Shown here: piece after piece, positions 43,385-53,029 of the stretch
How the letters are laid out: the number at the start of each line of letters is the position of its first letter
Numbering within the stretch: the stretch's first letter is position 1
DNA from: Brachybacterium nesterenkovii
Lineage (GTDB): Bacteria; Actinomycetota; Actinomycetes; Actinomycetales; Dermabacteraceae
Length of the DNA: 64,000 nucleotides
Direction: 5' to 3'
Assembly: GCF_900163655.1 (NCBI RefSeq)
Contig: NZ_FWFG01000092.1
Location: 1 to 64,000, forward strand
Made by a program: the position numbers and the translations under genes
The notes under the pieces: generated by a model
Seen by the model: the letters and a program-made list of their open reading frames with translations, nothing else
Told to the model about the DNA's origin: nothing
Database searches by the model: none

Positions 43385-44323
43385 TCAGCCCTGGGCGTTG
43401 AGGAAGGACTGCAGCTGACGCACGGTGTCGGCGTCCTGCGTGAAGTCCGACGCGCCGTTCGGGGTCATACCGATGGCCTTCTGGACCTCGAGGGTGGTCT
43501 CGGTGCCGATCACGCCGTCGTCGTTCGCACCGACCCAGCGCTGCACGGTGGCGATATCGGCCTTGTCGAGCTCGCCGTCCTGGGACATGCCGACCCACTG
43601 ATGCACGGCAGCGGTGGTGTCGTCGCCGAACTTGCCGTCGACCGCGAGGTCACCGGTGGAGGCGGCCTTCGTGGATGTCGACTTCTTCGACTCGGTCTTG
43701 TCGGACTTCGTCGACTTCTTGGAGTCGCTCTTGTCCGACTTCGTGGACTCGGACTTGGTCGACTTCTTGGACTCGTTCTTCTCCGACTTCGGAGCCTCGG
43801 TCTTCTCGGACGTCGTGGACTCGGACTTGGTCGACTTCTTGGACTCGGACTTCTTCTCCGACTTCGGAGCCTCGGTCTTCTCGGACTGGGAGGCCTCATC
43901 GGAGGAGCTCGAGGCGGCGCCGCCGTTGGAGCGGGTCAGGCCGGCCTTCTTGGAGCACACGGGCCACGCGCCCGGGCCCTGGCCCTCGAGGACGCGCTTG
44001 GCCACGGTGATCTGCTCGCCCTTGGAGGCCTTGTTCGCGGTCGAGGCGTACTGGGTGCCGCCGTAGGCGCGCCAGGTCGAGGCCGAGAACTGCAGGCCGC
44101 CGTAGTAGCCGTTGCCGCTCGCGATGGACCAGTTGCCGCCGGACTCGCACTGGGCCACACGGTCCCAGACGCCGGTGTCGGCCGACGCGCTCGCCGCGCC
44201 GACGCCGACGACTGAGCCGGCCGCGACGGCGGTGCCGCCGGCGACGACGGCCGCGCGGCGGAGGAAGGCCGGAGCCTTGATGGTGGGCGCGCCCTCGGCG
44301 CGGTGGGTGTGGGACTGCGTCAT
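43385..44323 (-). CDS. Secreted Rpf-like transglycosylase with Ser/Lys-rich repeats
   Basis: 312 aa. Signal peptide at about 18-48 (RRAAVVAGGTAVAAGSVV ... ASASA). The resuscitation-promoting-factor/lysozyme-like domain at 50-125 has the catalytic Glu in AQCESGGNW and the [17 protein letters not shown] pattern. A 75-residue Ser/Lys/Thr/Glu repeat region (units such as SKKSTKSES) follows. The C-terminus ([18 protein letters not shown], repeated as DGVIGTETTLEVQKAIG) resembles peptidoglycan-binding repeats. It cleaves or binds wall peptidoglycan outside the cell. GGAGG seven bases before ATG. Paralogue of the next gene. Confidence 0.85.
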   Translation of the reverse strand: MTQSHTHRAEGAPTIKAPAFLRRAAVVAGGTAVAAGSVVGVGAASASADTGVWDRVAQCESGGNWSIASGNGYYGGLQFSASTWRAYGGTQYASTANKASKGEQITVAKRVLEGQGPGAWPVCSKKAGLTRSNGGAASSSSDEASQSEKTEAPKSEKKSESKKSTKSESTTSEKTEAPKSEKNESKKSTKSESTKSDKSDSKKSTKSDKTESKKSTSTKAASTGDLAVDGKFGDDTTAAVHQWVGMSQDGELDKADIATVQRWVGANDDGVIGTETTLEVQKAIGMTPNGASDFTQDADTVRQLQSFLNAQG

Positions 44324-44460
44324 CTGAATTCCTCCAGGTCGTATCGGACGGGTGCCGCGCTCGCCGCTTCCGGGGCCGGGGGCCTCGGGCACCGCAGCAG
44401 GCCTCTCGGGCACCGCTGTCATCGACCGTGCCAGGTCCTCCCCCCGGAATGCACGCGGCT

Positions 44461-44488
44461 TGACCCGACCTTTAACGGGTTTGTGACG
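44461..44488 (-). promoter_or_regulatory. Shared upstream element of Rpf-like gene 1
   Basis: Minus-strand CGTCACA ... AAAGG ... GGTCA block, about 138 bases before the ATG. It matches the element upstream of the paralogue (45572-45599) at 19 of 28 positions without gaps. It may hold an MtrA-like or other operator. Confidence 0.4.
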
Positions 44489-44619
44489 CACCCCAACCTT
44501 GCGAGCCCGATTTCCCTGGTGACGCTCATGCATCACCCGGACGGCATTCAGAACCGGCGAAACAGGCATACCGCAGGCCCGTCGCGCCCTCGATTGCGCA
44601 CCGCCCCGCGCCCTCGAAT

Positions 44620-44661
44620 GCGCATCGGCCCGCGCTCCCGAAGAAGCGCGGGCCAATGCGC
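44620..44661 (-). terminator. Hairpin after the second Rpf-like gene
   Basis: Stem of 10 plus 6 bp with one mismatch and an 8-base loop, starting 38 bases after the stop. The adjoining 44583-44624 stretch carries an 18-base direct repeat (period 24, one mismatch). The remainder of 44324-44698 holds the leader of the first Rpf-like gene. Confidence 0.6.
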
Positions 44662-44698
44662 CGGGCGGCTGACGGAGCGGCACGGCGCTCCGAGCGGA

Positions 44699-45454
44699 TC
44701 AGCCGTTCAGGTGGTCCTGGAGGGCGCGGACGGTCGTGCGGTCGGTGCGGAAGCTCTTGGCGCCGTTGGGCTCCATGCCGACGGCCTCCTGCACCTTGCG
44801 GGTGGTCTCGCGGCCGATCTTGCCGTCGGGGGTCGCCCCGACCTTGCTCTGGATCGCGCGGATGTCCGAGCGGGACAGCGAACCGTCCTGGCGCACGCCC
44901 GCCCAGTCCTGCATGGCGCGGGTGGTGGCGCGGCCGAACTTGCCGTCGACGGCGAGGGAGCCGGAGCCCTGCGCGGGAGCGGAGTACGCGGCCTCCTTCG
45001 TCTCGGCGTGCGGGGCCGAGGCCTCGGCGGCGGAGCTGGCGCCGCCGTTGGAGCGGGTCAGGCCGGCGCGCTTGGAGCAGACGGGCCAGGCGCCCGGGCC
45101 CTGAGCCTGGAGGACGCGCTGGGCGACGGCGATCTGCTCGGACTTCGAGGCCTTGTTCGCGGTCGAGGCGTACTGGCCGCCGCCGAAGGCGTTCCAGGTC
45201 GAGCGGCTGAACTGCAGACCGCCGTAGTAGCCGTTGCCGGTGGCGATGCTCCAGCGGCCGCCGGACTCGCACTGCGCGACGCGGTCCCAGACGCCGCCGT
45301 CGGCGGAGGCCGAGGTGGCGCCGAGACCGACCACCGAGCTGGCGGCGATGGCGGTGCCGCCCACGATGACGGCGGCGCGGGGAGCGAGGCGCGCGTCCTT
45401 CAACAGGACGGCGGAGCCGCCGGCGCGGTGGGTGTGGCGAGCGGACTGGGTCAT
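44699..45454 (-). CDS. Secreted Rpf-like transglycosylase, short paralogue
   Basis: 251 aa. Signal peptide near 25-53, Rpf/lysozyme-like domain with catalytic Glu in AQCESGGRW and [17 protein letters not shown], then a short Ala/Ser linker where the paralogue has its Ser/Lys repeats. The same pair of C-terminal [13 protein letters not shown]-type repeats follows. GGAGG before the ATG, preceded by a long leader with the shared element. Two adjacent paralogues suggest tandem duplication followed by linker divergence. Confidence 0.85.
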   Translation of the reverse strand: MTQSARHTHRAGGSAVLLKDARLAPRAAVIVGGTAIAASSVVGLGATSASADGGVWDRVAQCESGGRWSIATGNGYYGGLQFSRSTWNAFGGGQYASTANKASKSEQIAVAQRVLQAQGPGAWPVCSKRAGLTRSNGGASSAAEASAPHAETKEAAYSAPAQGSGSLAVDGKFGRATTRAMQDWAGVRQDGSLSRSDIRAIQSKVGATPDGKIGRETTRKVQEAVGMEPNGAKSFRTDRTTVRALQDHLNG

Positions 45455-45571
45455 GGGGATCTCCTCCGTGTCGGTGAGCGGCGATCCGCGTCCCGGCGGG
45501 GAAGGAGGGGGACGATGCGGGGGTGCCTCGCGTGCAACGGTGCCAGCGCCTCGCGCAGATGGCATCACCCT

Positions 45572-45599
45572 TGACCGTTCCTTTGCCCAGGCTGTGACG
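45572..45599 (-). promoter_or_regulatory. Shared upstream element of Rpf-like gene 2
   Basis: Minus-strand CGTCACA ... AAAGG ... GGTCA block about 118 bases before the ATG; counterpart of 44461-44488. Confidence 0.4.
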
Positions 45600-45671
45600 A
45601 AGTCGGGCATTCTCCGCCTTCCCCGCGTCCGCGTCATCGGGCGGCCGGGTGCGCGTCCAGAAACTGCAGTC

Positions 45672-45712
45672 AGACCGCATGCGCCCCGCCATATCCAGGG
45701 CACATGCCGTCT
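45672..45712 (-). terminator. Hairpin downstream of poxB
   Basis: 15-bp stem with one mismatch and one G-T pair, 11-base loop, beginning 26 bases after the poxB stop. Confidence 0.55.
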
Positions 45713-45737
45713 CACGACAGACTCTGGACGCCCCGGC

Positions 45738-47480
45738 TCAGCGCGGGATGTTGCGCACGTTCGCCGCTGCCATGTCGACCATGCGGCCCACGCCGCCGCC
45801 CAGCACGATCTTCGACGCCGAGGTCGCGAAGCCCCGGATCTGCTGCGCGGTGATCTTCGGCGGCATCGACAGGGCATCGGGGTCGGTCACGACGTCGATG
45901 AGCACGGGCCCGGGCATGGCCAGGGCCTTGGCCATCTCCTTCTTGAGCTTCTTGGGGTCCGTGATCCGCACCGACGGGATGCCGACGGCGCTCGCGATCG
46001 CCGCGAAGTCCACGGCCTCGTGGTCGGTCTCGTAGTCCGGGATGCCCTCGACCAGCATCTCGAGGCGCACCATCCCCAGGCTGGAGTTGTTGAACACGAC
46101 CACCTTGGTGTCCAGGCGGTGCAGCTTCACCGTCAGCAGCTCGCCCATCAGCATCCCCAGCCCGCCGTCGCCGGACATCGAGATCACCTGGCGCCCCGGG
46201 GGGGAGGCGGAGGCGCCGATCGCCTGCGGCAGGGCGTTGGCCATGGTCCCGTGGTGCCAGGAGCCGAACACGCGGCGCTTCCCGTTGGGCGTGATGTAGC
46301 GGGCGCCCCACACGTTGCACATGCCGGTGTCGACGGTGAACACGGCGTCGTCATCGGCCAGCTCGTCGAGCGTCGCGGCCACGAACTCGGGGTGGATCGG
46401 CTTCATCCGCCCCACGTTCTTCGTGTATGCGGCCACCACGCCCGTGAGCGCCTTGTGGTGCTTCCTCAGCATGGCGTCGAGGTAGCGGCGCGACCGCTTC
46501 TCCTCCACGAGCGGCAGCAGGGCCTGCAGCGTCAGCGCCACGTCGCCGTGGATCGCGAGGTCCAGCGGCACGCGGCGGCCCAGCACGGAGGCGTCGGCGT
46601 CGACCTGCACCACGCGGATGCCGCGCTCGGCGGGCAGGAACTCGCTGTAGGGGAAGTCGGTGCCCAGCAGGATCACGAGGTCGGCCTCGTGCATCGCCTC
46701 GTAGCAGGCGCCGTAGCCCAGCAGCCCGCTCATGCCCACGTCGAAGGGGTTGTCGTACTGGATCCATTCCTTGCCGCCGAAGGCGTGCCCCACGGGGGCC
46801 TTGAGCGCGTCGGCGAGCGCGAGCACCTCGTCGCGGGCGCGCTCGACGCCCGCCCCGGCGAACAGCATCACCTTCTCGGCCTCGTCGATGAGCCGCGCGA
46901 GCTCGCCGACGGGTGCGGCGGCGGGCTGGACGGCACCCAGCTCGGTCGCGAGCGTCCGGGTGAGGGGCCCGTCGACCTCCTCGTCGGCGATGTCGCCCGG
47001 GAGCACGAGCACGGACACGCCCCGCTTCGCGATCGCCGTCTGGATGGCGATGTGGAGCAGGGTCGCGCCATGGGGACCGGAGTTGACCATCTCGCAGAAG
47101 TGCGAGCACTCGGCGAACAGGGCCTCCGGGTGGGTCTCCTGGAAGAAGCCGGTGCCGATCTTCGCGCTGGGGATGTGCGAGGCGATCGCGAGCACGGGCG
47201 CGTGATCGCGGTGGGCGTCGTACAGCCCCTGGATCAGATGCGTGTTGCCGGGGCCGCAGGAGCCGGCGCACACGGCGAGCCTCCCGGTCAGGCGGGCCTC
47301 GGCGCCGGCGGCGAACGCGGCGGCCTCCTCGTTGCGCACGTGCACCCACTCGATGCCCTCGGTGGTGCGGACGGCGTCGACGACCGGGTTCAGGGAGTCC
47401 CCGACGAGTCCGTAGATGCGTTCGACGCCCATGTCGCGGAGTTGGGTGACGAGGAGTCGGGCGAAGCTGGTGCGTGCCAT
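45738..47480 (-). CDS. poxB: Pyruvate oxidase/dehydrogenase (quinone), PoxB type
   Basis: 580 aa, like E. coli PoxB (572). It oxidises pyruvate to acetate and CO2 with thiamine diphosphate and FAD, passing electrons to quinones. The catalytic Glu lies in [33 protein letters not shown] and the ThDP motif [12 protein letters not shown] ... FNN are all present. The C-terminal membrane-binding helix of E. coli is not obviously conserved. AGGAGG ten bases before the ATG. Transcribed away from the GT2-PIG-L gene; metabolic role unrelated to the glycan genes. Confidence 0.92.
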   Translation of the reverse strand: MARTSFARLLVTQLRDMGVERIYGLVGDSLNPVVDAVRTTEGIEWVHVRNEEAAAFAAGAEARLTGRLAVCAGSCGPGNTHLIQGLYDAHRDHAPVLAIASHIPSAKIGTGFFQETHPEALFAECSHFCEMVNSGPHGATLLHIAIQTAIAKRGVSVLVLPGDIADEEVDGPLTRTLATELGAVQPAAAPVGELARLIDEAEKVMLFAGAGVERARDEVLALADALKAPVGHAFGGKEWIQYDNPFDVGMSGLLGYGACYEAMHEADLVILLGTDFPYSEFLPAERGIRVVQVDADASVLGRRVPLDLAIHGDVALTLQALLPLVEEKRSRRYLDAMLRKHHKALTGVVAAYTKNVGRMKPIHPEFVAATLDELADDDAVFTVDTGMCNVWGARYITPNGKRRVFGSWHHGTMANALPQAIGASASPPGRQVISMSGDGGLGMLMGELLTVKLHRLDTKVVVFNNSSLGMVRLEMLVEGIPDYETDHEAVDFAAIASAVGIPSVRITDPKKLKKEMAKALAMPGPVLIDVVTDPDALSMPPKITAQQIRGFATSASKIVLGGGVGRMVDMAAANVRNIPR

Positions 47481-47622
47481 GCGGTAGTGCCTCCTGCGGC
47501 GCAGTAGTGGTCGGCGCCCCGCAGGGCAGGGCGCCCGTCCCGTTCACCGTAGGCAGGGCGTTCGTCCCGACGCGAGGGAGACATGACCAAGCAGACATCC
47601 ACGTGGTCGGCTGCACCGTCGA

Positions 47623-47628
47623 TAGGCT
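47623..47628 (+). promoter_or_regulatory. -10 box, leaderless start of the GT2-PIG-L gene
   Basis: TAGGCT followed by six bases and the GTG at 47635. Confidence 0.5.
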
Positions 47629-47634
47629 GACGCC

Positions 47635-49602
47635 GTGGACACCCCGGACGTCACCGTCGTCATCCCCTTCTCCGCTGCGCTCGACACCCTGCCCCTGCAG
47701 CTCGCGGCCCTCGCCGGGCAGGTCGATGCCCCGCCGTTCGAGGTGGTCATCGCCGACAACGAGGGCAGCGCCGGGCTCGCGGAGCTCGTCGCCGCGCTCG
47801 CACCGGTGCCGCCGGTGCGGGTGGTCGACGCGAGCGGCCGCCCGGGTGCCGCCCACGCTCGCAACGCCGGGGCGGCCGCTGCGCGCGGGGCCACGCTCCT
47901 GTTCTGCGACGCCGACGACGTCGTGGATCCGCGCTGGGTCGCGGGCCTCGCGGCGGCCGTCGAGCCGGGGCGGTCGTTCGCGGCCGGTTGCCTGCGCCTG
48001 GACCGGCTGAACCCCGCGTGGACGCTGCGCCCCTTCCTGGGCCTCGAGCCGGGGCCCCGGCTCGAGGCCCCCGTGCTCCAGGCGCCGTTCGCCTACCTCG
48101 GCTATCTGCCGTTCGGGTACAGCGCGAACCTGGCGATGGCGCGCACCGACCTCCTCGCGCTCGGCGGCATGGACGCGACGCTCACGTGCGGCGAGGACGT
48201 GGACCTGTGCTGGCGGGCGCAGGAGTCGGGCCTCGCGATGCGGACCGTCCCCGGAGCGGTCGTCGACTACCGGTTGCGGACGACTCTGAGGGACATCTTC
48301 GCCCAGCGCCGCGCCTACGGCCGCGCCCAGGTGCAGGAGTCCGAGCGCTCCCTCCTCCTGGGACGCCCGGTACGGAGGACGTCGTGGTCCTGGGCTCTGC
48401 GCGAGCTCGTGCGGATGCCCCTGCAGAGCCTGCCCGCGACCATGCGGCCCGGGGCCGCCCGCGAGGACCGCGTCCGCGCCGCGATGCAGTACGGAGGCGT
48501 CGTCGGCGCCGCCGAGGGCCTCGTGCGCCACCGTGCCCTCCGCCAGGGCCTGGGCCTCGCGTCGCCACGGCCCGGAGCGACGGGCAGGGCCCTCGCCCCG
48601 GGAAGACCGCTGCTGATCCTGTCGCCGCATCTGGACGACGCCGTGCTCAGCGTGTCCGCCCTCCTCGACGAGCCGGGGGCGGAGGTGTGGACCGTCTTCG
48701 CGGGTGTTCCCGCCGACGGCGTCAGCACCGCGTGGGACCGGGCGTGCGGCTACGACTCCGGGGCCGAGCTGGTCCGCGACCGTCGGCTCGAGGACGCCGC
48801 CGCCCTCGCCGGCATCCGGCACCGCCACCTCGATCTCCTCGACCGCGCCTATGCGGACCCCGGGGAGAGGCCGCAGGACCTCGCCGAGCTCGCCGCGCAG
48901 CTGCGCGCGTGGCTCACCGAGCACCCCGACGGGCTCCTCGTCGCCCCGTCCGGCGCGGGGGTGGCCGTCCCCAGCGGGCCGGCCGATCGCACGCGCGGCG
49001 CGGTGCGGCGCCTGCGGGGAGCAGCGCGTGCTCTCCGGCGCCGCGGCGCGCCGACCGGCTCATCCGGGGTGCCGAACGGAGTATCCGGAGCGCCGATCGG
49101 ACCGCTGACCGCCGCCCTGACCGCGCCCGACGCACGGGAGGAGGGCGCTTCCACCGCCGATGCCCCGCCGAGGTGCGCGCCGGCGCCGTCCCGCGCGGCC
49201 GGTGGCGCTCGAGCTGCCGCGCGCACCGGCGCCCAGCGCCTCCTCCACGCCGACATGATCCGTCGGCGCCGGCGCGCCGAGGGCCAGGGCATGCTCGCCA
49301 ACGAGGACCACGCCGCGGTGCGCGAGACCGCGCTCGACGTCGCGGTCTCGGCAGGCGTCGACGTCGTGCTCTACGAGGACCTGCCCTACGGTATGGACCG
49401 GCCGGCCGAGAGCACCGTCGCCGCGGCGGCACGGCGGACCGGCCGCAGCGCCCGGCCCGTGCTGCTGGCCCCCGATCGCGAGCGCAAGATCGCGCGCGCC
49501 GCGCACTATCGCAGCCAGATCCCGCAGGTCTCTCCTCCTGTCGGCGTCTTCGCACGCGCGCTCGAGCCCGCCGCCGAGAGGCTGTGGCTGCTCGAGGCCT
49601 GA
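47635..49602 (+). CDS. GT2 glycosyltransferase fused to PIG-L-like deacetylase
   Basis: 655 aa. Residues 1-300: GT-A domain (TVVIPFSAALDTL, ADNEGS, metal site FCDADDV, CGEDVDLCWRA). From about 322 a LmbE/PIG-L fold begins: ILSPHLDDAVLS keeps the H and both D residues, but the usual final Glu is Ala. The later metal motif appears as NEDHAAVRE near 560. Between the two motifs sits a 75-residue Gly/Ala/Pro/Arg insertion. The fusion could add an N-acetyl sugar and then deacetylate it (inference). GTG start from a leaderless promoter; single gene. Confidence 0.82.
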   Translation: MDTPDVTVVIPFSAALDTLPLQLAALAGQVDAPPFEVVIADNEGSAGLAELVAALAPVPPVRVVDASGRPGAAHARNAGAAAARGATLLFCDADDVVDPRWVAGLAAAVEPGRSFAAGCLRLDRLNPAWTLRPFLGLEPGPRLEAPVLQAPFAYLGYLPFGYSANLAMARTDLLALGGMDATLTCGEDVDLCWRAQESGLAMRTVPGAVVDYRLRTTLRDIFAQRRAYGRAQVQESERSLLLGRPVRRTSWSWALRELVRMPLQSLPATMRPGAAREDRVRAAMQYGGVVGAAEGLVRHRALRQGLGLASPRPGATGRALAPGRPLLILSPHLDDAVLSVSALLDEPGAEVWTVFAGVPADGVSTAWDRACGYDSGAELVRDRRLEDAAALAGIRHRHLDLLDRAYADPGERPQDLAELAAQLRAWLTEHPDGLLVAPSGAGVAVPSGPADRTRGAVRRLRGAARALRRRGAPTGSSGVPNGVSGAPIGPLTAALTAPDAREEGASTADAPPRCAPAPSRAAGGARAAARTGAQRLLHADMIRRRRRAEGQGMLANEDHAAVRETALDVAVSAGVDVVLYEDLPYGMDRPAESTVAAAARRTGRSARPVLLAPDRERKIARAAHYRSQIPQVSPPVGVFARALEPAAERLWLLEA

Positions 49603-49761
49603 CACCTCGGGCCGGGCCCTGCTCCCCTCCGCGTCCGGGGATTCTCCGGGGAGTGCTGGCCGCAGGGCTGAGGCTCCGTCCCCGCCTGCACGCCCACACT
49701 GGTTCCTGCGCAGGTCGGCGCATCGAGGTGCCGACCGCGGTCGAGCTCAGGGGGAGTCCTC

Positions 49762-50841
49762 GTGGAAGCGGTCCGTCGGTACGTGTTCCCGATCATCTGG
49801 ATGGTGATCATCGGCCTCATGGCCCTGGCGCTGGTGAAGATCGCCTTCTTCAGCGGCGACCCGACGTCGAGCGCCGAGGACGGCGCCGCTCCGCAGGCGG
49901 CCGTGGACCAGTACGCGACCGTGCCCGTGTCCCGCGGGGACATCGCCAGCACCCTCGAGCTCACGGCGACCGTCGAGGCCGATGAGGGCACGGCCCTGAA
50001 AGCCAAAGACGCCGGGGAGATCACCGAGGTGTCGGTGAGCAACGGCGACCGGGTCGAGGAGGGCACCACGATCCTCAAGCTGCGCGTGCCGCAGGAGGCG
50101 GCGGCCGCCCCCGCCGTCGACCCCGCGGACCCGAACGCGGCCGCCTCCGCGGCCCCGGCCGAGCCCCAGTACGAGCACCTCACCCTGAAGGCCACGACGG
50201 CCGGCGTGGTCCGCGACCTCGACGCCCTCAAGGGCCAGACCCTGGCGATCGGCGACACCGTCGCGACCATCTCCCCCGGCACCTACGCGATCGTCGCGCC
50301 CCTGACCCCCGAGCAGCAGCTGCAGCTGCTGGACCAGGACCTGCACGCGAGCGCCGTCATCCCCGGCACCGAGGGCCCCGTCGCCTGCGAGGCGCCGAAG
50401 GTCGAGGAGAACTCCCCCGACGCCTCCGGCGCGTCCAATACCGGTGCCTCCGACCCGGCCGCCGCGATGGAGGGCGATCCGATGGCCGGTGCAGACACGT
50501 CGGCCGCCTCCGGCGGTGCCTCCTCCGCCGCCTCCCTGCGCTGCCCCGTCCTCGCGGGCACCAAGATCGTGCCGGGCCTGGGCGTGGACGTCACCGTGGA
50601 CCTGGGCACCGCGACCGGGGTGCTGACCGTCCCCACGACGGCGGTCAAGGGCGAGGCGGGCGCTGGCACCGTGTACGTCCTGGATGATGCGACCGGCGAG
50701 CCGACGGAGATCCCCGTGACCCTCGGCAAGAAGGGCGAGGACGCCGTCGAGATCACCGGCGGCCTCGAGGAGGGCCAGGAGGTCCTGCAGTACGTCCCCG
50801 GCGTGGATGCCGAGGATCAGATGGGCATGGAGACCTGGTGA
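49762..50841 (+). CDS. MacA-like membrane fusion protein
   Basis: 359 aa. One membrane helix at about 9-31, then a periplasm-type adaptor: biotinyl-lipoyl halves (VSRGDIASTLELTATVEADEG; KDAGEITEVSVSNGDRVEEGTTIL), an Ala/Pro-rich central insert and a beta-barrel end (VLTVPTTAVKGEAGAGTVYVLDD). GGGGGAG lies six bases before the GTG. Its stop overlaps the ATPase GTG. In Gram-positives such proteins work with MacB-type exporters for peptides or drugs. The 159-base gap before it shows no other feature. Confidence 0.85.
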   Translation: MEAVRRYVFPIIWMVIIGLMALALVKIAFFSGDPTSSAEDGAAPQAAVDQYATVPVSRGDIASTLELTATVEADEGTALKAKDAGEITEVSVSNGDRVEEGTTILKLRVPQEAAAAPAVDPADPNAAASAAPAEPQYEHLTLKATTAGVVRDLDALKGQTLAIGDTVATISPGTYAIVAPLTPEQQLQLLDQDLHASAVIPGTEGPVACEAPKVEENSPDASGASNTGASDPAAAMEGDPMAGADTSAASGGASSAASLRCPVLAGTKIVPGLGVDVTVDLGTATGVLTVPTTAVKGEAGAGTVYVLDDATGEPTEIPVTLGKKGEDAVEITGGLEEGQEVLQYVPGVDAEDQMGMETW

Positions 50842-51770
50842 GCACCGCACCCGGCGCCGAGCCGCCCACCGAGTCGCTCGCACCGATCGAGGCACCGATC
50901 CCGAGCCGCGGGGCGCGCGCCGCCGGCACCGCCCCGCTCCTCGAGCTGCGCTCTCTGGCCCGAGCCGTCCGCCTGCCCGGCGGGGAGGTCCTCGAGATCC
51001 TCCGCGGCATCGACCTGATCGTCGAGGGCGGCGAGCATGTCTCGATCGTCGGCCGCTCCGGCTCCGGCAAGACCACGCTGCTCAACCAGCTGGGCCTCAT
51101 CGACCGGCCCACCGGCGGGACCGTCCTGTTCGACGGCCAGGACTCGACGCGGCTGTCGGATAGGCGCCGAGCCCGCCTGCGCGGCGAGTCCGTCGGCTTC
51201 GTGTTCCAGCAGTTCAACCTGCTGGAGGGCCGCACCGCGCTGGAGAACGTCATGATGCCGATGCTGTACGGCACCGCCCGCCAGTTCTGGGGGCGGGAGA
51301 AGGCCGCGATGGAGATGCTCGAGCGCGTCGGCCTGGCCGGTCGCGCGCAGTCCAAGCCCAACCGGATGTCCGGCGGCGAGCAGCAGCGCGTGGCCGTGGC
51401 CCGCGCCCTCGTGCGTCGTCCCCGCCTGATCCTGGCCGACGAGCCCACCGGTGCCCTCGACGTCACCACCGGGGAGGCCGTCATGGCGCTGCTCGACGAG
51501 ATCGCCCGCGAGTCCGGGGCCGCGCTCGTGACCATCACCCACGACCTGCAGGTCGCGGCCCTGTCCGACCGCTCGTTCCTGCTGGACGGCGGCGTGCTCC
51601 ACACGGTCGACCGCGATGCCGCGCGCGGGGCTCTCGCCGGGACCGCGGGCATCCGCGCCGGCCGCGCCGCGGTCGGGGCATCGGGTGACACCACCCAAGC
51701 GACGGGCGCTGCGGTCGGGGATGCGGACGCCGCGGCCCGCGTCGGGGCATCGGAAGGAGGAGCCCGATGA
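50838..51770 (+). CDS. MacB/LolD-type ABC transporter ATPase
   Basis: 310 aa. Walker A GRSGSGKTT at 72-80, Q-loop FVFQQFNLLEG, signature MSGGEQQRVAVARAL, Walker B LILADEPTGALD and TITHD. A 30-residue polar N-terminus and a 60-residue Ala/Gly tail flank the domain; neither is typical. Coupled at both ends (GTGA, ATGA) to the fusion protein and the permease, forming a three-gene exporter operon. Confidence 0.92.
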   Translation: MSTAPGAEPPTESLAPIEAPIPSRGARAAGTAPLLELRSLARAVRLPGGEVLEILRGIDLIVEGGEHVSIVGRSGSGKTTLLNQLGLIDRPTGGTVLFDGQDSTRLSDRRRARLRGESVGFVFQQFNLLEGRTALENVMMPMLYGTARQFWGREKAAMEMLERVGLAGRAQSKPNRMSGGEQQRVAVARALVRRPRLILADEPTGALDVTTGEAVMALLDEIARESGAALVTITHDLQVAALSDRSFLLDGGVLHTVDRDAARGALAGTAGIRAGRAAVGASGDTTQATGAAVGDADAAARVGASEGGAR

Positions 51771-52996
51771 CCGGCCTCATCGCCTCGATCGTCGAGGCCT
51801 ACGGCGAGCTGCGCGTCTCCAAGGGGCGCATCCTGCTGTCCCTCCTCGGCGTCGCCTTCTCCGTGTTCGCCCTGACCACCGTGATGAGCGGCGGGCAGAT
51901 GCTCGAGCAGTCGCTGAAGCAGTCCGTGGAGAGCTTCGGCGGACGACCTGCCGTGCTCACCGTGCAGCCCATGGGCGACATGGGCGCCGACGGCGGCAGT
52001 GGCGGCAGGGCCACCGTCGAGGACATGGACCGTGCCGTCCTCGAGCAGTTCGATCAGATGGGCATCACCGAGCGCTCCCGCGACCTCCAGGGGACGCTGC
52101 GCGTGCAGACCGGCTCCGGCGTCGTCGCCGCCAGTGGCCGCGGCGTCGACCCCGGATGGGGGCCGATGCACCGGGTCGACGTCCTGCAGGGCCGCTGGTT
52201 CGCGGACTCCGACGAGGGGCGCCTGAGCCCGGCGATCGTGGTCGACGAGACGCTGTACGAGAAGCTGGGGCGACCCGAGCTCGGTGCCGAGACCGTCGAC
52301 CTGGTGGCGGACAAGGGCGCGACCGCGCCCGTCGTGGTGATCGGCGTGGTCCCCGCGAACGAGTTCGCCGCCATGGGCATGGACGCGACCGTCTACATCT
52401 CCGCCTCCGCGGCCGATGACCTGCCCGCGGGCAGCGGCATGGAGCAGGCCGCGCGCCAGTACCTCGCCTGGGTCCCGGAGGAATCGGCCGAGGAGGTCGC
52501 CTCGCAGCTCTCCGCCCGCCTGACGGACGCCCCGACCGGTTCGTACGACGCGTATCGCATGGACGGCGCCGGGGACATCGAGGCCTTCCGGTACGTGCGC
52601 TACGCGCTGATGGGCGTCGCGGCCGTGATCCTGGTGCTCGGCGCGATGGGCCTGGTGAACATCGCCCTGGTGACCATCCGGTATCGGGTGCGGGAGATCG
52701 GCATCCGCCGCTCCTACGGGGCCACGGGCCTGCGGATCTTCATCGGCGTGCTCATGGAGTCCGTGGTCGCGACCGTGATCGCCGGGATCGTGGGCGTCAC
52801 CGCGGCGGTCGCCCTGGTCAAGGCACCCTTCGTGACCGAGTGGTTCCACTCGATCGGTCTCGTGGACGTGCCGCCGTTCCCGACGACCGCCGTCATCACG
52901 GGCCTGACCGCCGCGACGGCGGTGGGCATCCTCGCGGGCGCCCTCCCGGCGATCATCGCCACGCGCATCAAGGTGATCGACGCGATCCGGAGCTGA
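51767..52996 (+). CDS. MacB-like ABC permease (FtsX fold)
   Basis: 409 aa. One helix near 22-45, a large outside MacB core domain (about 55-270), then three helices (280-305, 325-355, 370-400) with the FtsX motif VREIGIRRSYGATG. This four-helix layout is that of MacB without its ATPase, here supplied by the preceding gene. It closes the operon; a hairpin follows 34 bases later. Confidence 0.9.
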   Translation: MTGLIASIVEAYGELRVSKGRILLSLLGVAFSVFALTTVMSGGQMLEQSLKQSVESFGGRPAVLTVQPMGDMGADGGSGGRATVEDMDRAVLEQFDQMGITERSRDLQGTLRVQTGSGVVAASGRGVDPGWGPMHRVDVLQGRWFADSDEGRLSPAIVVDETLYEKLGRPELGAETVDLVADKGATAPVVVIGVVPANEFAAMGMDATVYISASAADDLPAGSGMEQAARQYLAWVPEESAEEVASQLSARLTDAPTGSYDAYRMDGAGDIEAFRYVRYALMGVAAVILVLGAMGLVNIALVTIRYRVREIGIRRSYGATGLRIFIGVLMESVVATVIAGIVGVTAAVALVKAPFVTEWFHSIGLVDVPPFPTTAVITGLTAATAVGILAGALPAIIATRIKVIDAIRS

Positions 52997-53029
52997 GGCG
53001 GGGACCGCGCGGCGGTGCCAGCAGAGCAT

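Noticed and set aside
44324-45640. Cyclic-di-AMP (ydaO-type) riboswitch upstream of the Rpf-like genes
   Set aside because: Such riboswitches do precede rpf genes in actinobacteria, but I could not find their conserved core in either leader; only the 28-base shared block was seen.
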